Source: SIG565 sp045594065 (GTDB lineage Bacteria; Bacillota; Clostridia; Oscillospirales; Acutalibacteraceae). Taken from it: a stretch of 64,000 nt of DNA. Location: NCBI GenBank assembly GCA_045594065.1, contig JAZNXU010000036.1:1-64000 (forward strand), in the 5' to 3' direction. Made by a program: the position numbers and the translations under genes. The notes beneath the pieces were generated by a model. That model did no database searches. It was given only the letters and a program-made list of their open reading frames with translations, and had not been told where the DNA came from. Position 1 is the stretch's first letter, and the number at the start of each line of letters is the position of its first letter. Positions 30,190 through 38,471 of the stretch are shown in pieces.

Positions 30190-31671
30190 TTAAAGACCTA
30201 AGTATTTAAGGACAACCTCTGGCATATCCTGTTTTTCGGCAACATTTTTAAATCTAACAGCAGCTGTCTTAAGATTGTTAATAGGTGCCGGAATTTTGGT
30301 TTTTGTAGCCTTAGATAAAGAATCCAATACAGCAAACTCATCGTCATTGATTTCTCCACCAATGGCAGAGAACACGCTCTTAGCAAATTTATAGGGCGAA
30401 GCGGTTGATGCTATAACAACGGGTGTATTATCACCGGTGGCCTTTACATAGTCATCATATACAGCCAAAGCAACAGCAGTATGAGTATCGGCTAAATATC
30501 CGTATTCGTTAAATACATTCTTTATAGTTGACAAGGTTTTTTCATCGTCACAGCAGCCACCGTAGAAAAGCTCTTTAATATCTGCTTTCATAGCCTCATC
30601 AATTTCGAAGGTACCGTTATCAGCAAGACTTGTCTGCAATGCCGAAACCTTATCACTGTTATGACCCGATAGCTCAAAAAGCATTCTTTCGAGGTTACTC
30701 GAAATGAGAATATCCATTGACGGAGAGATAGTTGTATAGAACTTACGGTTACGGTCATAAACTCCGTTATTAATAAAATCGGTAAGAACATTATTGGCAT
30801 TAGATGCACAAATAAGCTTTTTAATCGGAACTCCCATTTGTTTAGCATAGTAAGCCGCAAGAATGTTACCGAAATTACCTGTAGGAACGACAACATTAAA
30901 TCCATTTTCAAGGTTTTCGCTGTTTACTAAGTCACAGTAAGCAGATACATAATAGATAATCTGTGGAACGAGTCTACCCCAGTTTATTGAGTTAGCACTT
31001 GAGAACAGCTTATTCGCGCTAGCAAGTTTTTCAATAATCTCTTTATCGGTAAAAATCTTTTTAACGCCGGTTTGTGCATCATCAAAATTGCCTTTAATAG
31101 CACAAACATAAACATTATCACCGGATTGAGTATCCATCTGTAATTTTTGCATAGGGCTTACGCCGTCCGACGGATAGAAAACTATAATTTTAGTGTTTTC
31201 AACATCAGCAAATCCCTCGAGCGCTGCCTTTCCAGTGTCACCGCTTGTAGCAACAAGAATTACTGTTTCTTTACCTGAATTCACTTTTTTAGCAGCGGTT
31301 GTCAGTAAGTATGGTAAAAGCTGTAATGCTAAGTCTTTAAAAGCACATGTTGGACCGTGCCAAAGCTCTAACATATTTATGTTTTGACCAAGTTTCGCCA
31401 AAGGCGCGGGTTGCTCATTTTCGAAACTACCCGTATATGCTCCGTTAACACAGTATTCGATTTCAGCAGTTGAAAAATCAGTAAGAAAATACTTTAAAAT
31501 GTATTTTGCTCTGCCCTTATAATCAAGTTTGTAAAGTGCTTCAAAATCAGACGAGGATAAAGCAGGTATAGTTTCAGGAACGAAAAGTCCGCCCTCTTTT
31601 GAAATTCCGTTAGCAATTGCCTGCGAGGCAGTTGCGCTAAGTTTATTGTTTCTTGTGCTTATATAATTCAA
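30190..31671 (-). CDS. thrC: Threonine synthase
   Basis: 493-aa PLP enzyme converting O-phosphohomoserine to threonine. PLP lysine is in GPTCAFKDLALQLLP, the phosphate cup in VATSGDTGKAALEGF, and PTGNFGNILAAYYAKQMGVP is typical of the long (yeast/E. coli-like) form. The start is TTG with AAAGGGGCGATC upstream. It is the last gene after rplS-lepB-rbgA-rnhB-yraN, 21 bp from yraN, so it may be in that operon. Confidence 0.95.
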   Translation of the reverse strand: MNYISTRNNKLSATASQAIANGISKEGGLFVPETIPALSSSDFEALYKLDYKGRAKYILKYFLTDFSTAEIEYCVNGAYTGSFENEQPAPLAKLGQNINMLELWHGPTCAFKDLALQLLPYLLTTAAKKVNSGKETVILVATSGDTGKAALEGFADVENTKIIVFYPSDGVSPMQKLQMDTQSGDNVYVCAIKGNFDDAQTGVKKIFTDKEIIEKLASANKLFSSANSINWGRLVPQIIYYVSAYCDLVNSENLENGFNVVVPTGNFGNILAAYYAKQMGVPIKKLICASNANNVLTDFINNGVYDRNRKFYTTISPSMDILISSNLERMLFELSGHNSDKVSALQTSLADNGTFEIDEAMKADIKELFYGGCCDDEKTLSTIKNVFNEYGYLADTHTAVALAVYDDYVKATGDNTPVVIASTASPYKFAKSVFSAIGGEINDDEFAVLDSLSKATKTKIPAPINNLKTAAVRFKNVAEKQDMPEVVLKYLGL

Positions 31672-31692
31672 AATGATCGCCCCTTTATTTAA

Positions 31693-32061
31693 TTAAAAAG
31701 CATTTTTAATATAATGAATTTTATATTTATCAGTGCCATCAGGTGCAGTTTTTAAATACACTTCGGCAACATCAAATCGCGGTTGTAGCTCAGGTATATT
31801 AGCCTTAGAAAGAAAATCATTTGCAGTTAGTTTGATTTTTTGCTGTTTTCTATAGTCAACCGCTTCCGCTGGAGAAACCAAAGCGTTTTCTCCCCTCATT
31901 TTAACCTCAACAAATATAACTGTTTTTCGGGTTTCGGCTATAATATCAATTTCTCCGTAGCGGCTGTGATAATTCATTTTAGCAATAATACAGCCCTTAC
32001 TTCGAAGATATCCTGCCACCATCAATTCCGCGCTTTGACCAATATCTTTGGTAGTTCTCAT
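31693..32061 (-). CDS. YraN/UPF0102 family nuclease-like protein
   Basis: 122 aa. The PD-(D/E)XK-like core is visible as GQSAELMVAGYLRSKGC, YHSRYGEIDIIAE and VIFVEVKMRG (D...ExK pattern). Biochemical role is poorly defined; it is often next to rnhB. Its ATG overlaps the rnhB stop (ATGA), showing translational coupling. Confidence 0.85.
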   Translation of the reverse strand: MRTTKDIGQSAELMVAGYLRSKGCIIAKMNYHSRYGEIDIIAETRKTVIFVEVKMRGENALVSPAEAVDYRKQQKIKLTANDFLSKANIPELQPRFDVAEVYLKTAPDGTDKYKIHYIKNAF

Positions 32062-32654
32062 ATAACACCCTTTAAAAAAGATTTTCTATGTATTTCGGTG
32101 ATTCCGTGCTTAGCAATCGCCTCATAATGAGCTTTTGTGCCGTAACCTTTATGTGAACTAAAACCGTATTCGGGATATTTCTTATCATATTCTAGTAGCA
32201 ATCTGTCCCTGCTAACTTTAGCTAGGACCGATGCGGCTGCAACAGACATTGATTTGGAATCCCCTTTAATAACAGCCTGCGCGGGTATAGACAATTCAGG
32301 TAATCTATTGCCGTCAATAATAGCAAAATCTGCCGGAATTTTCAAACCCTGTATCGCTCTTTTCATAGCCAAAAAGGTTGCACCTAAAATATTAAATTCT
32401 TCAATTTCTTGGACGCTTGCATAGGCCACCGAATAAGCCACAGCCTTATCAGTAATAACATCAAAGAGCAGCTCACGCTTTTTTTCGGTTAATTTTTTAG
32501 AGTCATTCAGCCCTAAAATTTCAGTATCTGAATCCAAAATAACAGCGGCAGCACAAACAGGACCTGCCAAAGGACCTCTTCCTGCTTCATCAACACCGCA
32601 TACAAGCTTATAACCATTTGCTGTTATTTCATTTTCTATTTTATAATCAGGCAT
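32058..32654 (-). CDS. rnhB: Ribonuclease HII
   Basis: 198 aa. Removes ribonucleotides and RNA primers from DNA. Catalytic motifs CGVDEAGRGPLAGPVCAAAVIL (Asp-Glu), FAIIDGNRLP (Asp) and AAASVLAKVSRDRLL (the last acidic position) are intact, with SSHKGYGTKAHYEAIAKHG at the end. Start abuts the rbgA stop. Confidence 0.96.
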   Translation of the reverse strand: MPDYKIENEITANGYKLVCGVDEAGRGPLAGPVCAAAVILDSDTEILGLNDSKKLTEKKRELLFDVITDKAVAYSVAYASVQEIEEFNILGATFLAMKRAIQGLKIPADFAIIDGNRLPELSIPAQAVIKGDSKSMSVAAASVLAKVSRDRLLLEYDKKYPEYGFSSHKGYGTKAHYEAIAKHGITEIHRKSFLKGVI

Positions 32655-33512
32655 TTATACTCTCTCCAAAGAAATTTTACCAATTTTGCAATTCCGGTAT
32701 TCTTCAAGCAACATATTAGCCGCTCGCTCTGTATCGGTTTCTCCGCCACGAATAACCATACCGCGCTTTTTGCCGATTTGAGCGAGCAATTCATACGGCT
32801 CACAGTTAAAATCGAGTTGACCGTAGCGAGTCACTAACAGTTTCGGATATTCCTCGGCTAAGATTTCCAAAAGTCGGACCGCCAAAAGCTCAACATCTAC
32901 AACTCTGTCCTTAACGGCTCCTGTAAACGCTAACCTTTCACCGACAGTAGTATCTTCAAATTTAGGCCAAAGTACACCGGGGGTGTCTAACAGCTCAAGT
33001 TCTTTATCAATTGTAAACCATTGGTTGCCACGGGTAACACCCGGACGGTTTTCAACCTTAGCTTTAGAATTACCTGCTATTCTATTTATAAAAGATGATT
33101 TACCAACATTAGGTATTCCCACAACCATAACTCTAAGAGGCTTTCCAACCATACCGCGAGCCTTATACTGCTCTAATTTATCTTTTAAAGATTCTTTAAC
33201 GGTGGTTTTAAATTTTTCAATACCTCTACCGTTTTTGCAGTCTATTCCAATTGCCGAGATACCCTGTGTTTTATAATAAGCTATCCATTTATCGGTTGCA
33301 GCAGGATCAGCCATATCGCATTTATTCAGTAAAACTATTCTCGGTTTATCGCCGATAATATCAAGCAAATCGGGATTTCGGCTACTTATCGGAATTCTCG
33401 CATCTACAACCTCTGCCACAGCATCGATAAGGGGCAGAATTTCTGCTATTTTGCGGCGGGTTTTGGTCATATGACCGGGAAACCACTGTATATACTGTGA
33501 ATTATTACTCAT
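32655..33512 (-). CDS. rbgA: Ribosome biogenesis GTPase RbgA/YlqF
   Basis: 285 aa. Circularly permuted GTPase needed for late 50S assembly: G4 LLNKCD precedes G1 VVGIPNVGKSSFINRI and G3 DTPG. N-terminal QWFPGHMTKTRRKI is diagnostic. Start ATG overlaps the end of lepB (ATGAGTAA). It is part of rplS-lepB-rbgA-rnhB. Confidence 0.95.
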   Translation of the reverse strand: MSNNSQYIQWFPGHMTKTRRKIAEILPLIDAVAEVVDARIPISSRNPDLLDIIGDKPRIVLLNKCDMADPAATDKWIAYYKTQGISAIGIDCKNGRGIEKFKTTVKESLKDKLEQYKARGMVGKPLRVMVVGIPNVGKSSFINRIAGNSKAKVENRPGVTRGNQWFTIDKELELLDTPGVLWPKFEDTTVGERLAFTGAVKDRVVDVELLAVRLLEILAEEYPKLLVTRYGQLDFNCEPYELLAQIGKKRGMVIRGGETDTERAANMLLEEYRNCKIGKISLERV

Positions 33513-34116
33513 CGATTAATACTCCAAAACGGCTGAAAGGCACAATTCTAAGAATAGCTCTACCTAAAATATGTCGGGTATCTACCATACCGTCATTACC
33601 TAGTGTTGACTTGCGGCTGTCGGAAGAATCGTTGCGATTATCACCTAAAACGAAAACATGCCCTTCCGGTACAATTTTTGGGAACTCAACATCCCCCTTA
33701 TTATTGGTGGGCGTATAAGTATAATCCTCTTTAAGTTCAACACCGTCAACACTTACAATGCCACTTTCAAAGTTAATATCTACAACCTGACCCTCGGTTG
33801 CAATTACACGCTTAATAATGCAGGTTTCACTGCTTTTAAAATTAGTGCTGTTATCTGAATTGCGTGAAATTACAACAATATCTCCACGCTTTGGAGTATA
33901 GCTTATATTGGAGATTATTATTCTCTCTCCATCGTGTAAGGTATCGAGCATTGAATCACCGCTGATAGTTACTACCTTGAACACAAAAGTGAATAATATA
34001 ATTACAACCGCGACGCTTGCCACAATAATTTCGAGCCAATCGAAAATCTCTTTTTTACCTTGCGAATTTTTCTTTTTAAGCTCTATGGTTTCGGTAATAA
34101 CCTCTGTATTATCCAC
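33505..34116 (-). CDS. lepB: Signal peptidase I
   Basis: About 203 aa. One N-terminal membrane anchor (IIVASVAVVIILFTFVFKVV) then box B SGDSMLDTLHDGE with the catalytic serine, box D GDIVVISR...CIIKRVIATEG with the catalytic lysine, and box E VFVLGDNRNDSSDSR. The open frame starts at a GTG inside the AGGTGG; the GTG four codons later (34116) is 8 bases downstream of it and is preferred. Confidence 0.93.
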   Translation of the reverse strand: MDNTEVITETIELKKKNSQGKKEIFDWLEIIVASVAVVIILFTFVFKVVTISGDSMLDTLHDGERIIISNISYTPKRGDIVVISRNSDNSTNFKSSETCIIKRVIATEGQVVDINFESGIVSVDGVELKEDYTYTPTNNKGDVEFPKIVPEGHVFVLGDNRNDSSDSRKSTLGNDGMVDTRHILGRAILRIVPFSRFGVLIDE

Positions 34117-34144
34117 AACTTTTCCCACCTTTCAAAAAAAGCAA

Positions 34145-34172
34145 AAAGGGGACATTTAAAAACGTCCCCTTT
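34145..34172 (-). terminator. Intrinsic terminator between rplS and lepB
   Basis: Perfect stem AAAGGGGAC/GTCCCCTTT then TTTTTGC on the minus strand, just after the rplS stop and before lepB, so it attenuates rather than ends the operon. Confidence 0.75.
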
Positions 34173-34178
34173 AATTTC

Positions 34179-34523
34179 TTAGCCGATAAGCTCTTTAACT
34201 TTTGCTGCCTTACCAACTCTGTCACGAAGATAATAAAGCTTAGCACGGCGAATTTTACCGTTTCTAACAAGCTCTACCTTTGCAACATTCGGTGAATGTA
34301 CGGGGAAAACTCTTTCCACACCTACACCGTAAGAAAGTCTTCTTACTGTAAAGGTTTCAGCAATGCCGCTGTTGTTGCGTGCAATAACTGTACCCTCAAA
34401 AACCTGAATTCTTTCTCTCTCGCCCTCGCGAATTTTTACATGAACGCGAACTGTGCTACCAATTTTAATTTCCGGAGCATCAGCTTTAAGCATTCCTGCT
34501 GTTAAATTTTTTACAGCATCCAT
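34179..34523 (-). CDS. rplS: 50S ribosomal protein L19
   Basis: 114 aa, standard length; IKIGSTVRVHVKIREGERERIQVFEGTVIAR and GVGVERVFPVHSPNVAKVELVR are the L19 signature. Located at the 30S-50S interface. AAGGAGG precedes the ATG. It is not next to trmD, its common neighbour, which lies 20 kb away. Confidence 0.97.
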   Translation of the reverse strand: MDAVKNLTAGMLKADAPEIKIGSTVRVHVKIREGERERIQVFEGTVIARNNSGIAETFTVRRLSYGVGVERVFPVHSPNVAKVELVRNGKIRRAKLYYLRDRVGKAAKVKELIG

Positions 34524-34642
34524 CTTTTTTCCTCCTTAAGACTTTTCAGATGTTCATGCAATCGTGTTACAGAGGACCATCCGCTTCAATGTCGAATTTT
34601 CGGCATTAAACCCACTTGTAAGGACCAAGTGAAATCAAATGC
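34524..34642 (-). promoter_or_regulatory. Structured 5' leader of rplS (L19-leader-like)
   Basis: A leader of about 118 nt contains a CACTTG/CAAGTG hairpin, an AATGcCGAA/TTCGaCATT hairpin and two GGTCC motifs. L19 leaders with autoregulatory roles are known in Firmicutes; a match to that family is suspected, not shown. Confidence 0.4.
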
Positions 34643-34648
34643 TAAAGT

Positions 34649-34677
34649 ATAATAACACATTCCGCAGAAAAAATCAA
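34649..34677 (-). promoter_or_regulatory. Sigma-A promoter of rplS operon
   Basis: Minus strand TTGATT, 17-bp spacer, TATTAT, located immediately after the ypeB stop codon. Confidence 0.7.
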
Positions 34678-34680
34678 GTA

Positions 34681-36012
34681 TTATTTTGTAAGAGTTCCGC
34701 CATTTGTTTTAAATACCAAAAAAATATCCTCTTCAGCTAATGTTTCGGCATTAATATATACAAGAATTTCCCTATCATCTTTAGATTTACAAAGGAATTC
34801 ATAGCAGAGTTTTTCATATCCGCCCGATGTAGGTATTAAGGCGGTAGCGGTGCTTTTAATTATAAGTGTACTGTCTATTAGAGCTTGCGCCTCTTCCAAA
34901 GTATGAATAGGCTCATTAATTTCGCGCTCCTTATGATTTGTTATATATCCTCTCGCATCGAAAAAGACAATATCACCATTCGACATATCAACTCCAACCT
35001 TAACTAAGTCAGTATAACAAATTACACCATTTTCAATGAGAGCAAAATTCACAACACAGGTACCGTTATCAGTAAAATAATAGTTTGGCAGAAAATTATC
35101 CTCATTATATACTTCGGATATAAATTTTTCCGCCCTCTTTTTCGCCTGCTGATAGGTAAGTGTTGGCTCCTCACCTACATTGTATTTTCTAAAGCTTATC
35201 AGATAACCGCCGTTGATGCTTACCGATACTACACCCTCACCATAAACAAAATTAAAAGCTGATATTTTGCCGTTGTCGTAATTATCAAGAGAAATTTCCT
35301 GTGTAGGAATATCGAGCGCGTTCGCCGCAATTGTTTTTGCAGTCTGCTCGTCAATAGCCTCTGAGTTTTCGATTAAATACGATGACCCTGAAGAAATATA
35401 ATCCGAATAAGGTCCGTCATAAAGCAAGGTTGGGTAATCTATAATAGACTCATCGAGCACATTAAGCGATTGCATAAAAATATCTGTGCCTACTGTATCA
35501 TCCATACTTTGATTTAGCATTTCGCTCCAATATCCAATACTTTCAATGCTAATTTGCATCTCGGTAAAGCTGCTCGACATATCTTTGGCTAAATTTGATA
35601 AAACAGTAATATTTTCCTTTTCAGCTTCACTTATTTGCCCACCATCCACCACCTTTTGGGCTAAAAAGACGGTGTAGTTACCTACTTGTGAGAAAAACTT
35701 GTTCACATTCGCATATGCCAATTCTCCGGTAGGAAGCTGAGAAAATGCCTGCTTGGCAATTTTGGCCTCGGTATAAATATCGGTAGCAATCTGCGATATT
35801 TGCCCCGCTGAAGTTACAAACGGAAGTTTAGCTAAGGCTACATTAATTTTGTTAAGACTTGCATTCATCTCTTCAAACGAACGCGAATATGTGTAGCGTA
35901 TTTCATTCTGATATGTTTTAGAGAGTTCATAATACTTTAAGCAAAATACAGTAGCCGTTATAAGCAAAGCGAGCAAATAGGCTATAATTCTTATAAATGT
36001 TCTTTTCTTCAT
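34681..36012 (-). CDS. ypeB: Germination protein YpeB
   Basis: About 443 aa. N-terminal anchor (FIRIIAYLLALLITATVFCL) followed by the long YpeB coiled region (SFEEMNASLNKINVALAKLPFVTSAGQISQIATDIYTEA) and C-terminal PepSY-like repeats (YNVGEEPTLTYQQAKKRAEKFISEV). In Bacillus it is required for the cortex lytic enzyme SleB to function in the spore. sleB is not adjacent here. AAAGG is 10 bases from the ATG at 36012; the open frame above it has no support. Direct evidence for a spore former. Confidence 0.9.
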   Translation of the reverse strand: MKKRTFIRIIAYLLALLITATVFCLKYYELSKTYQNEIRYTYSRSFEEMNASLNKINVALAKLPFVTSAGQISQIATDIYTEAKIAKQAFSQLPTGELAYANVNKFFSQVGNYTVFLAQKVVDGGQISEAEKENITVLSNLAKDMSSSFTEMQISIESIGYWSEMLNQSMDDTVGTDIFMQSLNVLDESIIDYPTLLYDGPYSDYISSGSSYLIENSEAIDEQTAKTIAANALDIPTQEISLDNYDNGKISAFNFVYGEGVVSVSINGGYLISFRKYNVGEEPTLTYQQAKKRAEKFISEVYNEDNFLPNYYFTDNGTCVVNFALIENGVICYTDLVKVGVDMSNGDIVFFDARGYITNHKEREINEPIHTLEEAQALIDSTLIIKSTATALIPTSGGYEKLCYEFLCKSKDDREILVYINAETLAEEDIFLVFKTNGGTLTK

Positions 36013-36092
36013 AAAATCACTGCCTTTCCAAAATATAATTCCCAAAAAACGCTGTTATATAAAAATTTAACAAATATATATAAAATTAACAG

Positions 36093-36121
36093 TTGTTTAT
36101 ATTGAGATAATATAGTATAAT
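36093..36121 (+). promoter_or_regulatory. Sigma-A promoter of nifS-thiI-cinA operon
   Basis: TTGTTT, 17-bp spacer, TATAAT, 30 bp before the cysteine desulfurase start. Confidence 0.75.
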
Positions 36122-36150
36122 AATTAAGTTAAAAGTCGAGGTGTGTTTTT

Positions 36151-37290
36151 TTGGAGCCGATGATATATTTAGATAACAGTGCAACTACTAAGCCGTGTCA
36201 AACTTCGGTTAATTACATAAATGAATGCTTGAGCGAAAATTGGGGTAATCCCTCTTCGCTCCACACAGTCGGTATATCGGCTGAGGAGCTTTTAATAAAA
36301 GCAAGACGCAAAGCTGCTAACCTTATCGGCGCTCAGGAGAATGAAATATTTTTTACAAGCAGCGGCACCGAAGCTAACAACATTGCTGTTTTAGGTACCG
36401 CAGCGAAGCTTAACAAACGCGGAAACAGAATAGTTACCACCGAAATAGAGCACCCCTCTGTTAAGGAAGCCATCGATTATTTAGAAACACTTGGCTTTGA
36501 AGTCGTACGCCTTAAGCCAGATTCGCGCGGTGTAGTGTCCGATAAGGATATTTCAAACGCGATAAATGAAAAAACTATACTTGTAAGCATAATGCTTGTA
36601 AACAACGAATTGGGGGCAATTCAGCCAGTGGCTGTGGCAGCTGATGCTATTAAAAGAATCTCCTCACCTGCCCTACTGCATTGCGATGCCGTACAAGCAT
36701 TTGGTAAATTGCCGATTGATGTGAATAAACTCGGTGTAGACCTTCTTACTGTCAGCGGTCATAAAATACACGGACCTAAAGGTGTTGGTTTCCTTTATAA
36801 GAAAAAAGGTGCAAATATTATATCCCCTGTTTTCGGTGGCGGTCAGGAAAACGGAGTACGTTCAGGAACACAGCCAATGCCTGCCATTGCCGGAATGCTG
36901 GGGGCCATGGAAGAACTCCCAGATCCAACTTCACAACTATCTGACCAAAAAAAGCTTTGGCAATATGCCGTCAATAAGCTTTCTGCCACTAATCTTGTCA
37001 CGCTCAACTCTAACGAAGATTGTCTACCCTATATTTTAAATATTTCGGTAAATGGCTATAAATCTGAAACAATACTTCATTTCCTTGAATCGAAAAATAT
37101 TTTTGTTTCAAGCGGAAGTGCTTGTGCTAAAGGCAAAAAAAGCTATGTCTTGGAAAGTGTCGGAATGAATTCAAAGCAAATTGATTCTTCAATTCGCCTT
37201 AGCTTCAGCCGCTTTAACACTAAAGATGATATAGATAACTTATGCACCGCCATAACTGATGCGTGCAAATTTCTCCGAAAGGCATACTGA
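36151..37290 (+). CDS. Cysteine desulfurase (NifS/IscS type, partner of ThiI)
   Basis: 379-aa PLP enzyme releasing sulfur from cysteine as a persulfide. IYLDNSATTKP start, VSIMLVNNELGAIQPV, HCDAVQAFGKLPID, PLP lysine in SGHKIHGPKGVGFLY, and active-site cysteine in SSGSACAKGKKS (short loop, class-I-like). The start is TTG after GAGGTG; ATG 36160 is the alternative. Its stop is one base from thiI, so it most likely feeds sulfur to ThiI for 4-thiouridine. Confidence 0.94.
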   Translation: MEPMIYLDNSATTKPCQTSVNYINECLSENWGNPSSLHTVGISAEELLIKARRKAANLIGAQENEIFFTSSGTEANNIAVLGTAAKLNKRGNRIVTTEIEHPSVKEAIDYLETLGFEVVRLKPDSRGVVSDKDISNAINEKTILVSIMLVNNELGAIQPVAVAADAIKRISSPALLHCDAVQAFGKLPIDVNKLGVDLLTVSGHKIHGPKGVGFLYKKKGANIISPVFGGGQENGVRSGTQPMPAIAGMLGAMEELPDPTSQLSDQKKLWQYAVNKLSATNLVTLNSNEDCLPYILNISVNGYKSETILHFLESKNIFVSSGSACAKGKKSYVLESVGMNSKQIDSSIRLSFSRFNTKDDIDNLCTAITDACKFLRKAY

Positions 37291-37291
37291 T

Positions 37292-38467
37292 ATGAAAGAA
37301 ATTATTTTAATAAAAAACGGTGAGTTAGTGCTTAAAGGGCTCAATCGCAATAATTTTGAAGATATACTTGTTAAAAACATCAAAAAAAGCTTATCTGAGC
37401 TTGGTAAGTTTTCCGTCAAAAAAGCTCAATCAACTATTTATATTGAGCCTGCAAGTGACGACTTTAATATCAATACCGCCCTTAATAAAATTGGCAAGAT
37501 TTTTGGCATAGCGGCATATTCAAGAGCCTGCGTGTGCGAAAAGGACATTAATGATATACTCAGCAAATCCGCTCCATATCTTTCAGAAAGCCTTAGTAAC
37601 GCTAAAACCTTTAAGGTTGAAGCTAAGCGTTCAGATAAAAAGTTCCCACTTAAATCACCTGAAATCTGTATGGAGGTTGGCGGGCATCTGTTAAAGCATT
37701 TTCCACATTTAAAGGTTGATGTACATAACCCTGAGGTCACCGTTTATGTTGAAATTCGCGACTTCAATGCTTATATTCGCGCCGGTCAGATATCGGGTGC
37801 CGGAGGACTTCCTGTAGGAACTGCCGGAAGAGCAGCTATTTTAATTTCCGGCGGTATTGACAGCCCCGTAGCGGCATGGACTATGGCTAAACGCGGGCTT
37901 GAGCTCAACGCAATACACTTTGCAAGTCCGCCATATACCAGCCCTAGAGCAGAGCTTAAAGTAAGGAATCTGCTTGAAAAGGTATCTCTTTACAGTGGAA
38001 CCATTCGTTTGGGAGTTGTACCTTTTACCGAAATTCAACAGGAAATTGCCGATAAATGCCCCGAAGATTTCTTCACGCTTATAATGCGACGAATGATGAT
38101 GCGCATTTCCGCAAGACTTGCCCGTGAGCGCAACTGCTTGGCTTTAATTACAGGTGAGAGCCTCGGTCAGGTGGCTAGCCAGACTCTTCCCGCTCTTGCG
38201 GTTACCGATGCTGTATGTAATATGCCCACACTTCGTCCGCTTATCGGTATGGACAAGGAAGAAATCGTAGAAATCTCGCGAAAGATAGATACATTTGAGA
38301 TTTCAATTCAGCCTTTTGAGGATTGCTGTACGGTATTCACTCCGCGCCATCCGAAAACCCGCCCAACCATTGAGCAGTGCCTAGCGGCTGAAGAGAACTT
38401 AGACATCGAAGCATTGGTTAACAACGCCGTAGCAGGTACGGTATATTCCTATATCGGTCAGGAGTGA
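37292..38467 (+). CDS. thiI: tRNA 4-thiouridine synthase ThiI
   Basis: 391 aa. NFLD-like and THUMP domain in the first 170 residues (EIRDFNAYIRAGQISGAGGLPVG), then the PP-loop adenylation motif ILISGGIDSPVAAWTMAKRG and LITGESLGQVASQTLPAL. There is no C-terminal rhodanese domain, as in most Firmicutes. It adds sulfur to U8 of tRNA. ATG 37292 is one base after the previous stop. Confidence 0.95.
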   Translation: MKEIILIKNGELVLKGLNRNNFEDILVKNIKKSLSELGKFSVKKAQSTIYIEPASDDFNINTALNKIGKIFGIAAYSRACVCEKDINDILSKSAPYLSESLSNAKTFKVEAKRSDKKFPLKSPEICMEVGGHLLKHFPHLKVDVHNPEVTVYVEIRDFNAYIRAGQISGAGGLPVGTAGRAAILISGGIDSPVAAWTMAKRGLELNAIHFASPPYTSPRAELKVRNLLEKVSLYSGTIRLGVVPFTEIQQEIADKCPEDFFTLIMRRMMMRISARLARERNCLALITGESLGQVASQTLPALAVTDAVCNMPTLRPLIGMDKEEIVEISRKIDTFEISIQPFEDCCTVFTPRHPKTRPTIEQCLAAEENLDIEALVNNAVAGTVYSYIGQE

Positions 38468-38471
38468 TATA

